From Shewanella fidelis ATCC BAA-318 (GTDB taxonomy: Bacteria; Pseudomonadota; Gammaproteobacteria; Enterobacterales; Shewanellaceae): a DNA stretch of 64,000 bases. The translations under genes were made by a program, and so were the position numbers. The stretch's first letter is position 1. Every line of letters starts with the position of its first letter. The stretch lies in assembly GCF_000518605.1 (NCBI RefSeq), contig NZ_JADX01000010.1, positions 1-64,000 of the forward strand, read 5' to 3'. Positions 9,683 to 21,547 of this stretch are shown piece after piece. The notes under the pieces were generated by a model. The model was not told the origin of the DNA and did no database searches. It worked only from the letters and a program-made list of their open reading frames with translations.

Positions 9683-11950
9683 TTAAAGCACTGGCTCACC
9701 CTCGCCGAGTTCAACACTGTCTACACGTTGTAACCCACGCGGCAACTTAGCGCCTCTACGGCCACGTTCGCCGCGATAGTGCTCTAAATCACTAGGCTTT
9801 AATGTCAGTTTGCGCTTACCGGCCCACAAGGTTACCGACATATCTTCTGGCACAACATTTAGGTGTAGCAACCACTCTTCACGATTCTTAGCCCGCTCAG
9901 TTGGAATGCCGATAATCTTATTACCCTTACCTTTAGACAACTGCGGCAAGGCATCAAGTGAAAACAGCAACATCCGCCCTTCGTTGGTAATCGCTAATAT
10001 TGAACTTGGTTTTGACTTGTCAACCTTTCTTGGCTGCAACACTTTAGCGTTAGTAGGTAAGCTCAATAGCGCTTTACCCGCCTTATTACGCGATACCATA
10101 TCTTTATTGGCACAGATAAAGCCGTAGCCGGCATCTGACGCTAATAGGTAGCATTGCTCCTCATCAGACAGTAAAACATGCTCCATGGTCGCGCCAGGGG
10201 CTAAATTAAAGCGGGTGGTGATAGGTTCACCTTGAGAGCGCGCAGATGGCAAAGTATGAGTTTCAGTAGCAAATGCCCTACCCGAAGTGTCAATAAACAC
10301 ACTTGGCTGATTACTGCGACCTTGAGCGGAGCGTAAGAAGCTATCACCTGCCTTATAAGACAGGTTTTGGCCATCGACATCATGACCTTTAGCTGCACGC
10401 ACCCAGCCCTTCTCAGATAAAACAACAGTAACAGATTCAGCTGGCACTAACTCTTGTTCTGTCAACGCTCTTGATTCACTGCGCTCAACCAATGGTGAAC
10501 GACGTGCATCACCATAATCTTCACCGTCTTTAATCAGTTCTTTCTTAATCAGCGTCTTCATACGGCGATCAGAACTTAACAACAGCTGAAGCTTATCACG
10601 CTCAGCTTCTAACTCGCTTTGCTCTGACTTAATCTTAAACTCTTCAAGCTTAGCTAAGTGGCGTAATTTAAGATCTAAGATCGCATCCGCTTGCTTATCA
10701 GATAAATTAAAACGCTTAATTAACTCAGCTTTTGGATCATCGTTATAACGAATAATTTCAATGACTTCGTCGATATTCAAAAATGCGATCATTAATGCAT
10801 CAAGAATATGCAAGCGAGCTAACACTTTGTCTAAGCGGAATTCTAAACGGCGTTTAACCGTGGTCATTCTGAACTCAAGCCATTCAGTTAATAACTGGTG
10901 TAAACCTTTAACTTGCGGACGTCCGTTTAAGCCTAATACGTTAAGGTTAACCCGGTAGCTCTTCTCTAGATCGGTTGTCGCAAACAGGTGCGCCATCATT
11001 TGGTCGCAGTCGACACGATTTGAGCGCGGAACAATCACAATTCGCACCGGATTTTCATGATCAGACTCATCACGTAAATCGGTCACCATAGGCAGTTTTT
11101 TAGCCTGCATTTGACTGGCGATTTGCTCTAAAATCTTACCACCACTGGCTTGGTGTGGTAGCGCAGTAATTACCACTTCACCGTTTTCTACGCTATAAAC
11201 TGCGCGAGTCTTAATTGAGCCACGACCTGTTTGATAGATTTTGGCGATATCAGCTTTAGAGGTAATGATCTCAGCTTCTGTAGGATAATCAGGGCCTGGA
11301 ACAAACTCCATTAAACGTTCAAGATCCGCCTTTGGATTATCTAGCAGCTCAACACAGGCACCTACAAGCTCTTTAGCATTATGTGGTGGCACATCGGTTG
11401 CCATACCTACGGCAATACCGGTAATACCGTTAAGCAGAATATGCGGTAAACGGGCAGGCAGAACCAGCGGCTCCTTCATGGTACCGTCAAAGTTAACGCC
11501 CCAGTCAACCGTTCCTTGTCCAAGCTCACTTAGTAGTACTTCAGAGAACTTAGATAATCTTGCTTCGGTATAACGCATCGCTGCAAATGACTTAGGGTCA
11601 TCTGGCGCGCCCCAGTTACCTTGGCCATCGACCAAGGGATAACGATATGAAAATGGCTGTGCCATTAACACCATAGCTTCGTAACAAGCACTATCGCCAT
11701 GGGGGTGATATTTACCCAGTACGTCACCCACTGTACGAGCAGATTTCTTATGCTTAGATTGAGCAGATAAGCCAAGCTCACTCATGGCGTAGACAATACG
11801 TCTCTGAACCGGTTTGAGTCCATCACCTATATGTGGCAATGCACGGTCCATGATGACATACATGGAATAGTTCAGATATGCCTCTTCCGTGAAGCGGCGC
11901 AGCGGCATTTGCTCTACGCCATCAAGGCTTAAATCTATCGCATCACTCAT
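9683..11950 (-). CDS. parC: DNA topoisomerase IV subunit A
   Basis: ParC is the DNA-cleaving subunit of topoisomerase IV, which decatenates daughter chromosomes. The catalytic tyrosine is Y128 in [10 protein letters not shown]. The quinolone-resistance region [12 protein letters not shown] keeps Ser (S87) and Glu (E91) at the usual resistance positions, so it looks wild type. The C-terminal third is a beta-pinwheel DNA-wrapping domain. Its length of 755 residues is normal. The ATG overlaps the stop codon of the upstream gene by one base (TAATG), so its translation is probably coupled to the dehydrogenase-like gene. Confidence 0.97.
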   Translation of the reverse strand: MSDAIDLSLDGVEQMPLRRFTEEAYLNYSMYVIMDRALPHIGDGLKPVQRRIVYAMSELGLSAQSKHKKSARTVGDVLGKYHPHGDSACYEAMVLMAQPFSYRYPLVDGQGNWGAPDDPKSFAAMRYTEARLSKFSEVLLSELGQGTVDWGVNFDGTMKEPLVLPARLPHILLNGITGIAVGMATDVPPHNAKELVGACVELLDNPKADLERLMEFVPGPDYPTEAEIITSKADIAKIYQTGRGSIKTRAVYSVENGEVVITALPHQASGGKILEQIASQMQAKKLPMVTDLRDESDHENPVRIVIVPRSNRVDCDQMMAHLFATTDLEKSYRVNLNVLGLNGRPQVKGLHQLLTEWLEFRMTTVKRRLEFRLDKVLARLHILDALMIAFLNIDEVIEIIRYNDDPKAELIKRFNLSDKQADAILDLKLRHLAKLEEFKIKSEQSELEAERDKLQLLLSSDRRMKTLIKKELIKDGEDYGDARRSPLVERSESRALTEQELVPAESVTVVLSEKGWVRAAKGHDVDGQNLSYKAGDSFLRSAQGRSNQPSVFIDTSGRAFATETHTLPSARSQGEPITTRFNLAPGATMEHVLLSDEEQCYLLASDAGYGFICANKDMVSRNKAGKALLSLPTNAKVLQPRKVDKSKPSSILAITNEGRMLLFSLDALPQLSKGKGNKIIGIPTERAKNREEWLLHLNVVPEDMSVTLWAGKRKLTLKPSDLEHYRGERGRRGAKLPRGLQRVDSVELGEGEPVL

Positions 11951-13092
11951 TAATCATTATCCTGTGACTGATTTTTTGCTGAGTCTTTATAGAACAAACG
12001 GTAAATATTGCCCTTTAGATCATCAGAGATATACATAGCACCGTCTGGTGCTGTGACCAAGGAATATGGTCTGGCGACGGGAAACTCTCCGTCGAGAAAA
12101 CTTACAACAGTACTACGTTTTATCACTTGGCCGCTCTCAATTGTGAGCATCACCACTTGATAACCGACCTTACTTGAGCGATTCCACGAACCATTTTCAG
12201 CGACAAACATCTGGTTATGAAAACGCTCAGGGAATTGGCTGCCACGGTAAAAATGCAATCCTTTCGCACCGACATGTGCGGGTAACTCGTAATTGGGTGC
12301 AACAACCTTTAAGTTTTTTGGCTTTTCGTATGCAGGCTCAATAATGTCCGTGGCATGGATATAAGGAAAACCAAAGTGACTGCCACTCACATCAACCTTA
12401 TTGATCTCATCCGGCGGCAGGTGATCGCCCATCCAATCGCGACCATTATCGGCAAACCAAAGCTGCTGCTCATCCACCGACCAATCAAACGCAAGTACCT
12501 TGCGCACACCAGTAACGATTTGTTCGCTCTCTCCAGTATTGACATCAACCGCAATAATGCTGCTGAACGGTGCTTCAGCTTCACAAACATTACATGGCGC
12601 ACCAATGGCTACATACAAACGTCCATCTGGGCCAAAACGCATTGCACGGCGACTCTTTTTCGCTTGGCTCGGTAAACTGTTATAAACCTCTTTTGGTCTA
12701 CCCGGCCTTTTAAGTCGCGACTCAATTTGAATAAAGCGAAGAATACGCTCATCTTCAGCGACATATAATGCGCCGTCGTGAAATGCGATAGCTTCAGGGT
12801 ATTCTAACCCCTTAGCAATAACGTAACGCTTATCAACTCGGCCATCATTATCAGCATCGACTAATGCAGTTATCGTACCTTCACGAAAAGAGCCCACAAA
12901 CAAGGTGCCCTTGTCTCCAACCGCCAGCTGCTTAGCATCGCCTAAGTTAGACGCATACAAAGTCAGGCCGAAGCCTTTAGACACAGTAATCATCATAGGA
13001 TCCGCTGCTTGCGCATTACAGCTAAATATTAACTGAGCACAAAGCAGCGATATCCATGCGGCTATTTGATTTCGATAGTTTTCAAACGTCAT
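11950..13092 (-). CDS. Exported PQQ-type sugar dehydrogenase-like beta-propeller protein
   Basis: The protein (380 residues from the ATG at 13092) starts with a signal peptide ending near SCNAQA. It continues as a six-bladed propeller of the glucose/sorbosone dehydrogenase type: repeated [35 protein letters not shown] and [19 protein letters not shown] blades. Such proteins oxidise sugars in the periplasm with PQQ, but no PQQ-synthesis gene is nearby and the substrate is unknown. A longer reading from TTG at 13122 is less likely because it spoils the signal peptide. The gene lies between parE and parC and overlaps parC by one base. Confidence 0.82.
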   Translation of the reverse strand: MTFENYRNQIAAWISLLCAQLIFSCNAQAADPMMITVSKGFGLTLYASNLGDAKQLAVGDKGTLFVGSFREGTITALVDADNDGRVDKRYVIAKGLEYPEAIAFHDGALYVAEDERILRFIQIESRLKRPGRPKEVYNSLPSQAKKSRRAMRFGPDGRLYVAIGAPCNVCEAEAPFSSIIAVDVNTGESEQIVTGVRKVLAFDWSVDEQQLWFADNGRDWMGDHLPPDEINKVDVSGSHFGFPYIHATDIIEPAYEKPKNLKVVAPNYELPAHVGAKGLHFYRGSQFPERFHNQMFVAENGSWNRSSKVGYQVVMLTIESGQVIKRSTVVSFLDGEFPVARPYSLVTAPDGAMYISDDLKGNIYRLFYKDSAKNQSQDND

Positions 13093-13132
13093 TATTATTC
13101 TTTTAGTCTGATCTTTAATCACAAATTACCGA

Positions 13133-15037
<1,905 letters not shown>

Positions 15038-15074
15038 TTATTCAGGCCATGTTGCGGCCCTACGGGTCTATTTG

Positions 15075-15647
15075 TCAAGAAAACAGATATTCACAGATAG
15101 AAGCGAGTTGCTGCTCATAGCCAATAAAACTATGGTCGCCATCAGGCTCTATTAATAGTTTGCAACAGTGATATTTCTGTACGGCCTGTTTGTAGTCGAG
15201 CACTTCATCACCTGTTTGCAAAAGTACATAAAAGCGATCGGGGTTTAAAATCGCAGGCGTATTATAACGCGCAACATCTTGCTTATGTTCAGCGACGACT
15301 TGGTAGGTTTCATCCGTATAGGGATTGTACTGAGTGCCAATGAATTCATCAAACAGTTCGAAGGGTTTTACTGCAGGATTAATTAAAACTGCGCGCCCAC
15401 CATAAGTTTCAGCTAAATAACTGGCGAAATAGCCGCCTAACGATGACCCAATATAAGTAAGAGGCTCTCCGTTCGCTTTGGCTTTCTCCACAATCGAGAT
15501 CAGTAACGCCATCGCGGCCAGCGGCTCGGTAGGAAGTTGTGGTTGTTGAAAATTAAGATCTGGATGATGCTGCGCAATATATTGCGCGGTAATCACCCCT
15601 TTCTCTGACAAAGGAGAACTGTTAAATCCATGTATATAAAGCAGCAT
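15075..15647 (-). CDS. yqiA: YqiA family esterase (alpha/beta hydrolase)
   Basis: This 190-residue protein is a small alpha/beta hydrolase; E. coli YqiA hydrolyses acyl-CoA thioesters and short esters in vitro. The oxyanion segment LLYIHGFNSSP, the nucleophile elbow IGSSLGGYFA (Ser), the acid in QTGDEVLDY and the C-terminal His in DGDHSFIGYEQ are all present. It lies 28 bp after cpdA and 55 bp before parE, matching the enterobacterial order. The physiological substrate is not known. Confidence 0.9.
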   Translation of the reverse strand: MLLYIHGFNSSPLSEKGVITAQYIAQHHPDLNFQQPQLPTEPLAAMALLISIVEKAKANGEPLTYIGSSLGGYFASYLAETYGGRAVLINPAVKPFELFDEFIGTQYNPYTDETYQVVAEHKQDVARYNTPAILNPDRFYVLLQTGDEVLDYKQAVQKYHCCKLLIEPDGDHSFIGYEQQLASICEYLFS

Positions 15648-15675
15648 ATTTCCTCACACTGCAGCCGTATCTTAG

Positions 15676-16515
15676 CTAGTAACCGCCTGCATCTTTATCG
15701 GGAGAGAATGTTTCACCCGGCACCCGGTAAACATTAGTAAGAATGCTACCATCGGTTTTAAGCTCCAGCAAACGGTATCCAGGTTGCAAAGCATCAAGCG
15801 CGAAGTACGGTGACTTGGGCTTAAACTGAATACAGGTCGACGGCGTTGCCATTAATTTAATTAACCCGTGAGGTCCTTGATGAGCACTTTCAATGTTTTG
15901 GTGGATATGTCCCCACAATAAGCCTTTCACTTGAGGATATTGAGAAACAGCCGCAATAAACTCTTCACCGTTATCCATACAGTGCTGATCTAACCATGCG
16001 CAACCAGCCAAAATTGGATTATGGTGCATGACTAATAAAGCATGACGCTCTGGCTCTGCCGCGATAGCTGATTCTATCAGTGCCAATTCAGATTCAGACA
16101 TATGCCCGCCTGGACGACCACGCACCGTTGAATCCAACATAATGATTTGCCAGTTGCCCGCTAAAATACGCTTCTGGCCAAACATGTTTGGCCCTTGCAT
16201 ATGTAAATTCATTATACGCGGATCGTCGTGATTTCCCGGCAGATAATGACAAGGTAGTCCTAGCGGCGAGATAGCATCAACAAAATTATGATATGATTGA
16301 ATGGAGTAATCTTGGCTAATATCACCTGTCGCCAACATAAAGTGGGCAGGATAATTAACCGCAGAGATAGTATTAAGCACAGCACCTAAGCTTTGAGCAG
16401 TATTAACACCAAGTAGCTGCGCTTCAGGATCGGCAAACAAATGTGGATCTGTGACTTGCACAATTCGCACACTTTTTGTTTCAGAAATTGAATAAGAGAC
16501 AGCTGCTTTTAGCAA
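15676..16515 (-). CDS. cpdA: 3',5'-cyclic-AMP phosphodiesterase
   Basis: CpdA hydrolyses cAMP to AMP and so tunes CRP-dependent regulation; in Shewanella, CRP governs anaerobic respiration, so this gene may matter for the cytochromes seen elsewhere in the window. The metallophosphoesterase motifs are in order: DPHLF, GDISQDY, GNHDD, MHHNP and GHIHQN. The length of 279 residues is normal. It is 21 bp downstream of yqiB in the nudF-yqiB-cpdA-yqiA-parE series. Confidence 0.93.
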   Translation of the reverse strand: MLKAAVSYSISETKSVRIVQVTDPHLFADPEAQLLGVNTAQSLGAVLNTISAVNYPAHFMLATGDISQDYSIQSYHNFVDAISPLGLPCHYLPGNHDDPRIMNLHMQGPNMFGQKRILAGNWQIIMLDSTVRGRPGGHMSESELALIESAIAAEPERHALLVMHHNPILAGCAWLDQHCMDNGEEFIAAVSQYPQVKGLLWGHIHQNIESAHQGPHGLIKLMATPSTCIQFKPKSPYFALDALQPGYRLLELKTDGSILTNVYRVPGETFSPDKDAGGY

Positions 16516-16536
16516 ATTAATTACCCAATAATGATA

Positions 16537-16971
16537 TCAACTAATAAATTTAGTTAAGTTATCAATCCTTAATAACTCTTCTAGAAAAGCATTAACTTGG
16601 TACTTTTCATCCCGGTGATGCATATGTATATTTGGATAATCATACACTGGTCGCAATTGGTAAATCTGTTGACTAGTTAACACTTCTGCTAATTTAGCAT
16701 CATGATAGATGCGCACCGACACCTTAGGTGTAGTCACTAACTCGTGATTACCAACACAACGCGAGATCTGCACCAACTGAGTGTATTTCGTGTTTTCCAA
16801 TAAACAAACATCAAGCTGGCCAAACTCACCCGTCACGCGCCATTGTTTGCCTTCACTAGGCTCAAGAGTCAACCAGCGTTGAATATGCATATAGTTGCGC
16901 CCGCAAAGCGCCAAAAACTGGCTCACATTAGGCTGATATCTATTTCTACTGTTTAATACTGCATTTGACAC
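16537..16971 (-). CDS. yqiB: DUF1249 family protein YqiB
   Basis: This 144-residue cytoplasmic protein of unknown function belongs to the DUF1249 family. The identifying features are the N-terminal NRYQPNVSQFLALCGRNYMHIQRWL and the acidic-aromatic middle with YDYPNIHMHHRDEKYQVN. It lies between nudF and cpdA exactly as in E. coli, which supports the orthology. No catalytic motif is apparent. Confidence 0.9.
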   Translation of the reverse strand: MSNAVLNSRNRYQPNVSQFLALCGRNYMHIQRWLTLEPSEGKQWRVTGEFGQLDVCLLENTKYTQLVQISRCVGNHELVTTPKVSVRIYHDAKLAEVLTSQQIYQLRPVYDYPNIHMHHRDEKYQVNAFLEELLRIDNLTKFIS

Positions 16972-17020
16972 AACGATAAGTTCCGCAATGTTACTGATAA
17001 CTTTTTAACGCTTAGACGAC

Positions 17021-17632
17021 TCAACCTGCCTGTTCGATGATAGTTTGGTAATTAAGTTGCAACCAGAGCAAGCCGATCACGGTAGAGGCATTATTTATCT
17101 TACCATTAAGTACCAGCTGATAGGCAGTCTCACGACTTAAAACATGCACTCGAATATCTTCATCTTCGGCATCGAGCCCGTGAAGTCCGTCCGCTTCTGC
17201 AGCACACACCTTTGCCCAATAAAAATCAAAGCGCTCACTGGTGCCACCCGGACTTGAGAAATATTCATTCACTTTAGTGAGTTCTTGCGCAGTTAAACCT
17301 GTTTCTTCTTGCAGCTCACGATGTGCTACATCTGTGGATGTTTGCCCTTTATCAATCATGCCAGCGACTAATTCTAACATCCAAGGCGTTGTAGCAGCCT
17401 CAAAGACCGGAATGCGGATCTGTTCAATTAACACCACTTGATCAGTAATGGGATCATAAGGCAACACAACTACCGCATGGCCGCGCTCAAATACTTCTCT
17501 AGTAACAACGTCACTCCAGCCTCCTGCAAATAGACGGTGCTTGAAGCGGTACTCTTCCATTTTAAAAAAGCCTTTATATAGGTTTTTTTTACTCAAAAGC
17601 TCAACGTCATCACGGGTAAAAGTACTGTTCAT
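17021..17632 (-). CDS. nudF: ADP-ribose diphosphatase (Nudix hydrolase)
   Basis: NudF cleaves ADP-ribose to AMP and ribose-5-phosphate, keeping free ADP-ribose low. The Nudix box GMIDKGQTSTDVAHRELQEETGL fits GX5EX7REUXEEXGU with a K at an unconstrained position. The start at 17632 has AGGA seven bases upstream (203 residues); a further upstream in-frame start would add a hydrophobic leader without support. It is the first gene of the minus-strand series leading to parE and is divergent from tolC, as in E. coli. Confidence 0.93.
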   Translation of the reverse strand: MNSTFTRDDVELLSKKNLYKGFFKMEEYRFKHRLFAGGWSDVVTREVFERGHAVVVLPYDPITDQVVLIEQIRIPVFEAATTPWMLELVAGMIDKGQTSTDVAHRELQEETGLTAQELTKVNEYFSSPGGTSERFDFYWAKVCAAEADGLHGLDAEDEDIRVHVLSRETAYQLVLNGKINNASTVIGLLWLQLNYQTIIEQAG

Positions 17633-17754
17633 TTTATGTCCTAAACATACTTGTTTATAAAGGTATTTATGCCACAATAAAGCCAAGTCTAAATATTAAT
17701 ACTATGATGAAAGCAGTACTAATCATAAGCATTAAAAACTGTTACACTTCTGAG

Positions 17755-17783
17755 TTGACTTAGAAATTGTAGGTTTTTACTAT
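17755..17783 (+). promoter_or_regulatory. Putative sigma-70 promoter of tolC
   Basis: TTGACT is followed after 17 bases by TACTAT, giving five of six and four of six matches to the sigma-70 boxes. It lies about 140 bp before tolC, so the transcript would have a long leader. Nothing else distinctive is seen in the 289-bp nudF-tolC gap. Confidence 0.4.
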
Positions 17784-17921
17784 TTAACCCACTAAGTTTA
17801 GATGTATTGGGAAGCGTCGGGAAGCGCAAACCGTCTTACATTTTGTTATATGTAAGGCATAGCTAAACATAACAAGTTAAATTCGCTCCTCAGTGGAGAA
17901 TTTTGTCTAAAAGGACAGCAA

Positions 17922-19238
17922 ATGAAATTCAAGATCCGTTCTCTATGTGCCGCACTGACATTAGCAGCGACTGCACAAGTCGCCCATGCCGATGACCTTC
18001 TGCAAATATATCAACAAGCATTGACTAGTGATCCTGTTGCGCTTCAAGCTAAAGCCCAGCGTGACGCGTTATACGAACAGATTGAAGAAAACCGTGCACC
18101 ATTACTACCAACAATCAGTGCAAACGTTGGTTACGATAAAGCATGGAACGATCCAAGCGATGACAGTAGCGGTATTGTTGGTGGCGTAACCCTTAATCAA
18201 GTTATCTACGATCACAGTGCATGGGTTGGCTTAAGCCTAGCTGAAAAGGCCGCATCTCAAGCGGACTCAGCTTATGCTTCAGCACTGCAAAACCTAATCA
18301 TTCGCGTAACGAACGCCTACTTTGACGTATTAACAGCCAAAGATAACTACGAGTTTCAAGGCTCTGAGAAACGCGCAATTGAGCGTCAGCTTGAGCAAAC
18401 TAAGCAACGCTTTGCTGTGGGTCTAACCGCGATTACAGACGTACATGAAGCACAAGCTCAATACGACTTAGCAAACGCGACTGAAATCCTAGCTGAAAAC
18501 ACATTAGCAAACAGCTATGAAGCACTACGTGAAATTACAGGTATTGATCATAAGAACATCAACATCTTAGATACTAGTCGTTTCTCTGCTACGGCGGTTG
18601 CTCCAGCGTCTTCTACAGACTGGATCAAAATGGCTGAAACCAATAGTGTTGACTTGATGACAACACGCATTGGTAAAGATATTGCCGAAGAAACCATTAC
18701 ACTTTACAAAGCTGGCCACATGCCATCACTTAGCTTAAATGCTGGCTACCAAAAAGGCATCGAGCAAGATCGTGGCGGTGTCAATCAACCAGACTTTGAT
18801 AATGGTACACTTGGCGTAACACTTAGTATCCCAATCTTTGAAGGCTTCAAAGTGTCTTCAAAAGTTAACCAAGCACAATATCAATACGTAGAAGCAAGTG
18901 AGAAGCTTGAGCAGACTCACCGTAAAGTGGTTAAAGATGTACGTAATAACTTCAACAACGTAGGTGCTTCAATTAGCTCTATCCGCGCTTATGAGCAATC
19001 TGTTATCTCTTCAGAAAGTGCTCTTAAAGCAACACAAGCAGGCTTTGAAGTCGGTACCCGTACTATTGTTGACGTACTAAACCGTACACGTGATCTTTAT
19101 GATTCAAAGCGTAAGCTATCAGATGCTCGCTATGGTTACATCAATTCAATCCTAGCCCTTAAACAGGCTGCAGGTACATTGAATGAAGATGATATTATGG
19201 CAATTAACAATGGTCTTATGGCTCCACCAGCAAACTAA
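17922..19238 (+). CDS. tolC: TolC family outer-membrane efflux channel
   Basis: TolC is the trimeric outer-membrane exit duct for multidrug efflux and type I secretion. A signal peptide ends at AHADD, and the mature protein has the two-fold repeated outer membrane efflux domains with long periplasmic helices. Characteristic segments are LLQIYQQALTSDP, the FDVLTAKDNYEF helix, QRFAVGLTAITDVHEAQAQYD and its repeat QAGFEVGTRTIVDVLNRTRDLYD. The length of 438 residues and the position divergent from nudF match the tolC locus. A terminator follows at once. Confidence 0.95.
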   Translation: MKFKIRSLCAALTLAATAQVAHADDLLQIYQQALTSDPVALQAKAQRDALYEQIEENRAPLLPTISANVGYDKAWNDPSDDSSGIVGGVTLNQVIYDHSAWVGLSLAEKAASQADSAYASALQNLIIRVTNAYFDVLTAKDNYEFQGSEKRAIERQLEQTKQRFAVGLTAITDVHEAQAQYDLANATEILAENTLANSYEALREITGIDHKNINILDTSRFSATAVAPASSTDWIKMAETNSVDLMTTRIGKDIAEETITLYKAGHMPSLSLNAGYQKGIEQDRGGVNQPDFDNGTLGVTLSIPIFEGFKVSSKVNQAQYQYVEASEKLEQTHRKVVKDVRNNFNNVGASISSIRAYEQSVISSESALKATQAGFEVGTRTIVDVLNRTRDLYDSKRKLSDARYGYINSILALKQAAGTLNEDDIMAINNGLMAPPAN

Positions 19239-19258
19239 AAGCCATTCTTAAACACCAT

Positions 19259-19288
19259 AAAAAAAACCGCCTAACGGCGGTTTTTTTA
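19259..19288. terminator. Bidirectional terminator between tolC and an outer-membrane protein gene
   Basis: AAAAAACCGCC and GGCGGTTTTTT pair across a TAAC loop, giving a strong GC stem with A and T runs on both sides. It serves the convergent genes on each side. Confidence 0.92.
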
Positions 19289-19304
19289 TGCTTGTATCAC
19301 TTTA

Positions 19305-20042
19305 TTAGAACACGAGTTCCACACCAGCGAAGTAGCCTTTAAACTGCATATCAGCAGTCACGCCATCAAAGCCGTTTACGTCAAATTTAAAGTCACGGTA
19401 ACCGGCACGAATACGGTAATCTAATGCTGTACCATCAAAGTTCCAACCTAAACCTAGAGAGTAGTCATACACGTTAGACTCATCAACGCCCATCATGATG
19501 TCTGTAAAACCGTATAAGCCAAGACCTGGAATACCAACTTGTGCGTCGATATAACCCATTACAATACCGCTATCGATATTTTTGCTTTCAGGGTGACCGG
19601 CATCAGATACACGGAAATGACCGTCCATCTTCTTATATGCCGCACCTAGATCTAAAGATACGATATCGTTATCTAAGATCTCATAGTAAAGTACGAAATC
19701 TGTGTTGCTAAGATCAGCATTAGCATTTACATCGCCTTTGAAATTATGCTCGTTAAAAATGAAGTCTGCATCGCTCATCTTACCGTCTGCATCTAGGCTG
19801 TTTTGTCTGATCTTAACATTTGGCACTAATGGGATTGGATGCTCAACTGCAACCCAAATGCTGCCTTGAGAAGATGAGTCATAATTGAACTCTTGCTGAG
19901 CACGACCTCTTTCAGCAAAAGAACCGCTAGTATCAGCTTTCCAATAATCGCCACCAACTTTAAAGCCAACAACAGTTGCAGCTTGAGCTGAAGTGCCCAC
20001 TAAAGAGCCTAATAGTGCACACGCCAATAACGTCTTTTTCAT
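19305..20042 (-). CDS. TIGR04219-type outer-membrane beta-barrel protein
   Basis: This 245-residue protein has a clear signal peptide (MKKTLLACALLGSLVGTSAQA) and alternating polar/hydrophobic strands ending in aromatic F (GYFAGVELVF), as expected for insertion by the BAM machinery. I recognise it as the TIGR04219 outer membrane protein family of Shewanella and relatives, of unknown function. It begins two bases after the DUF2333 gene stop, so it belongs to an operon with DUF2333 and the PCuAC protein. The role may be envelope or metal related, but that is only inferred from the neighbours. Confidence 0.85.
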   Translation of the reverse strand: MKKTLLACALLGSLVGTSAQAATVVGFKVGGDYWKADTSGSFAERGRAQQEFNYDSSSQGSIWVAVEHPIPLVPNVKIRQNSLDADGKMSDADFIFNEHNFKGDVNANADLSNTDFVLYYEILDNDIVSLDLGAAYKKMDGHFRVSDAGHPESKNIDSGIVMGYIDAQVGIPGLGLYGFTDIMMGVDESNVYDYSLGLGWNFDGTALDYRIRAGYRDFKFDVNGFDGVTADMQFKGYFAGVELVF

Positions 20043-20044
20043 AA

Positions 20045-21016
20045 TTAACCTTGAGTCAATAAGTTAGTTAAATCGATAACCGCGGCATTTGCGCGGGATA
20101 TATAATTTGCCATCACTAAAGAATGATTGGCAACAACCCCGAAACCAGAACCATTAAGGATCATAGGGCTCCATACAGGCTGTTGTGTTTCTTCTAGCTC
20201 ACGAATAATCTGACGCAGACTAACTTGAGCATTTTTCTTTTGTAAAACATCAGCAAAATCAACTTCAATGGCTTTCATGAAATTAAGCAGTGCCCATGTC
20301 GCACCACGCGTTTCATAAAACACATCATCAATCTTCCACCAGCTGGTTTTGATCTCTTGTACCCCAAAACCCGGCGTAGACTGTCTGGCTGAGCTGTCAC
20401 CTGATAAATCAGTATTCAAACGCTCTTGGCCAACACTTGCCGATAAACGCTGTGACATGCTACCTAAACGTTTTTGTACTTCTTTTAGCCACTCATTCAG
20501 GTTATCGGCACGGGCGTAAAACTGTGCGTCAGCATTCTCTGTCGCCATCATACGAGCGCGGTATAATTTAAGTAGCTTTATTGCATCACGATACTCACTC
20601 TCTGCACTCGGCACTAACCAGCTTGTATGCTCAATATTTAGCTTTGAATGCGCAGCTAATAGATCTTTATCTGCGGTAGATTGTGATTGTGAGCGGCTAA
20701 ACTCTTTGCGCATAATAAGCGCTAAATCACGAGCCTGCTCAATTGCACCAAACTCGAACGCAGGCATATTATCCATAAAGATTGACGGTGGTGTGACATC
20801 ATTAGATAACCAACCACCTGACTTATCGAGTAAAGCCTCTACCGTTAAAATCAGTGAAGTTGTTGTGGCATAGCCTACAACCTGTTGCCCATTATCTTGG
20901 CTATAAACAGTTTGCTCGATCGGGTCAGGTTCGATACTCCACCAAATACTAATGAGATAACCAATTAAGAACACGACTGCTACCGCGGCCAAAACCTTTT
21001 TCCATGTCACTTGCAT
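20045..21016 (-). CDS. DUF2333 family membrane-anchored protein
   Basis: This 323-residue protein has one N-terminal membrane anchor (about residues 8-28, VLAAVAVVFLIGYLISIWW) followed by a long periplasmic, mostly helical part with no catalytic motif. The sequence matches what I know of the DUF2333 family in marine gammaproteobacteria. It is 12 bp downstream of the PCuAC gene and 2 bp upstream of the outer-membrane barrel gene, so the three are very probably co-transcribed. Function unknown. Confidence 0.82.
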   Translation of the reverse strand: MQVTWKKVLAAVAVVFLIGYLISIWWSIEPDPIEQTVYSQDNGQQVVGYATTTSLILTVEALLDKSGGWLSNDVTPPSIFMDNMPAFEFGAIEQARDLALIMRKEFSRSQSQSTADKDLLAAHSKLNIEHTSWLVPSAESEYRDAIKLLKLYRARMMATENADAQFYARADNLNEWLKEVQKRLGSMSQRLSASVGQERLNTDLSGDSSARQSTPGFGVQEIKTSWWKIDDVFYETRGATWALLNFMKAIEVDFADVLQKKNAQVSLRQIIRELEETQQPVWSPMILNGSGFGVVANHSLVMANYISRANAAVIDLTNLLTQG

Positions 21017-21028
21017 CGAATTTACTCC

Positions 21029-21505
21029 TTAATGGTGATGGTGGTGATGGTGTTGTTCCGATTCACTTGTGTTGGCTTGCTTTTTTACTGGTAAATTAAT
21101 CTGTTGCTCAGTGCCATCAGCAAACTTCAATGTCAATGCAACGCTAGAGTCCACCTCTAAAGGCGACCGTAATCCCATTAACATAATATGATTTCCAGAT
21201 TCAGACAGAACTAAACTTGCATGAGAGTCTATATCAAAGCCTGCTACTTGGCGCATTTTTATCATGCCATTTTCTTCAATTAAGGTGTGTAACTGAGCTT
21301 CTTTAACAAATGGCGCCTCAACTGCGACAAGACGAGTCGCGTCACCATGGTTTTCTAAAGTGAGGTATGCCGCAGTATTCGGTACTGTTGCAGGCATAGC
21401 CCTAACATAGCCATCAACAAGTACCACTTGCGCCATAGTTGTGAAGGACAAGCAACTCAACAGAGCGATGTTAAACAGTTGTTTGAATATTCGTTTCAAT
21501 GTCAT
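21029..21505 (-). CDS. PCu(A)C-type periplasmic copper chaperone with a polyhistidine tail
   Basis: PCuAC proteins carry Cu(I) in the periplasm to cytochrome oxidase. From the ATG at 21505 (GGAG just upstream) the protein has 158 residues, a signal peptide ending near TTMAQ, and a cupredoxin-like fold. The metal motif is partly altered: the first His is followed by Thr (LHTLIEENGMIKM) where Met is usual, while HIMLMGL near the end is intact. The protein ends in seven consecutive histidines after SESEQ, with mixed CAC/CAT codons. The tail probably adds metal binding. It heads the three-gene operon. Confidence 0.87.
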   Translation of the reverse strand: MTLKRIFKQLFNIALLSCLSFTTMAQVVLVDGYVRAMPATVPNTAAYLTLENHGDATRLVAVEAPFVKEAQLHTLIEENGMIKMRQVAGFDIDSHASLVLSESGNHIMLMGLRSPLEVDSSVALTLKFADGTEQQINLPVKKQANTSESEQHHHHHHH

Positions 21506-21547
21506 AAACTCCATGTAAACCCAATTCGCAGAATGAGGACATAACGA

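Noticed and set aside
21029..21060. Seven histidine codons at the end of the PCuAC gene, as in an engineered tag
   Set aside because: The codons are mixed CAC/CAT, no vector sequence surrounds them, and the gene sits in a natural operon. It reads as a genuine metal-binding tail.
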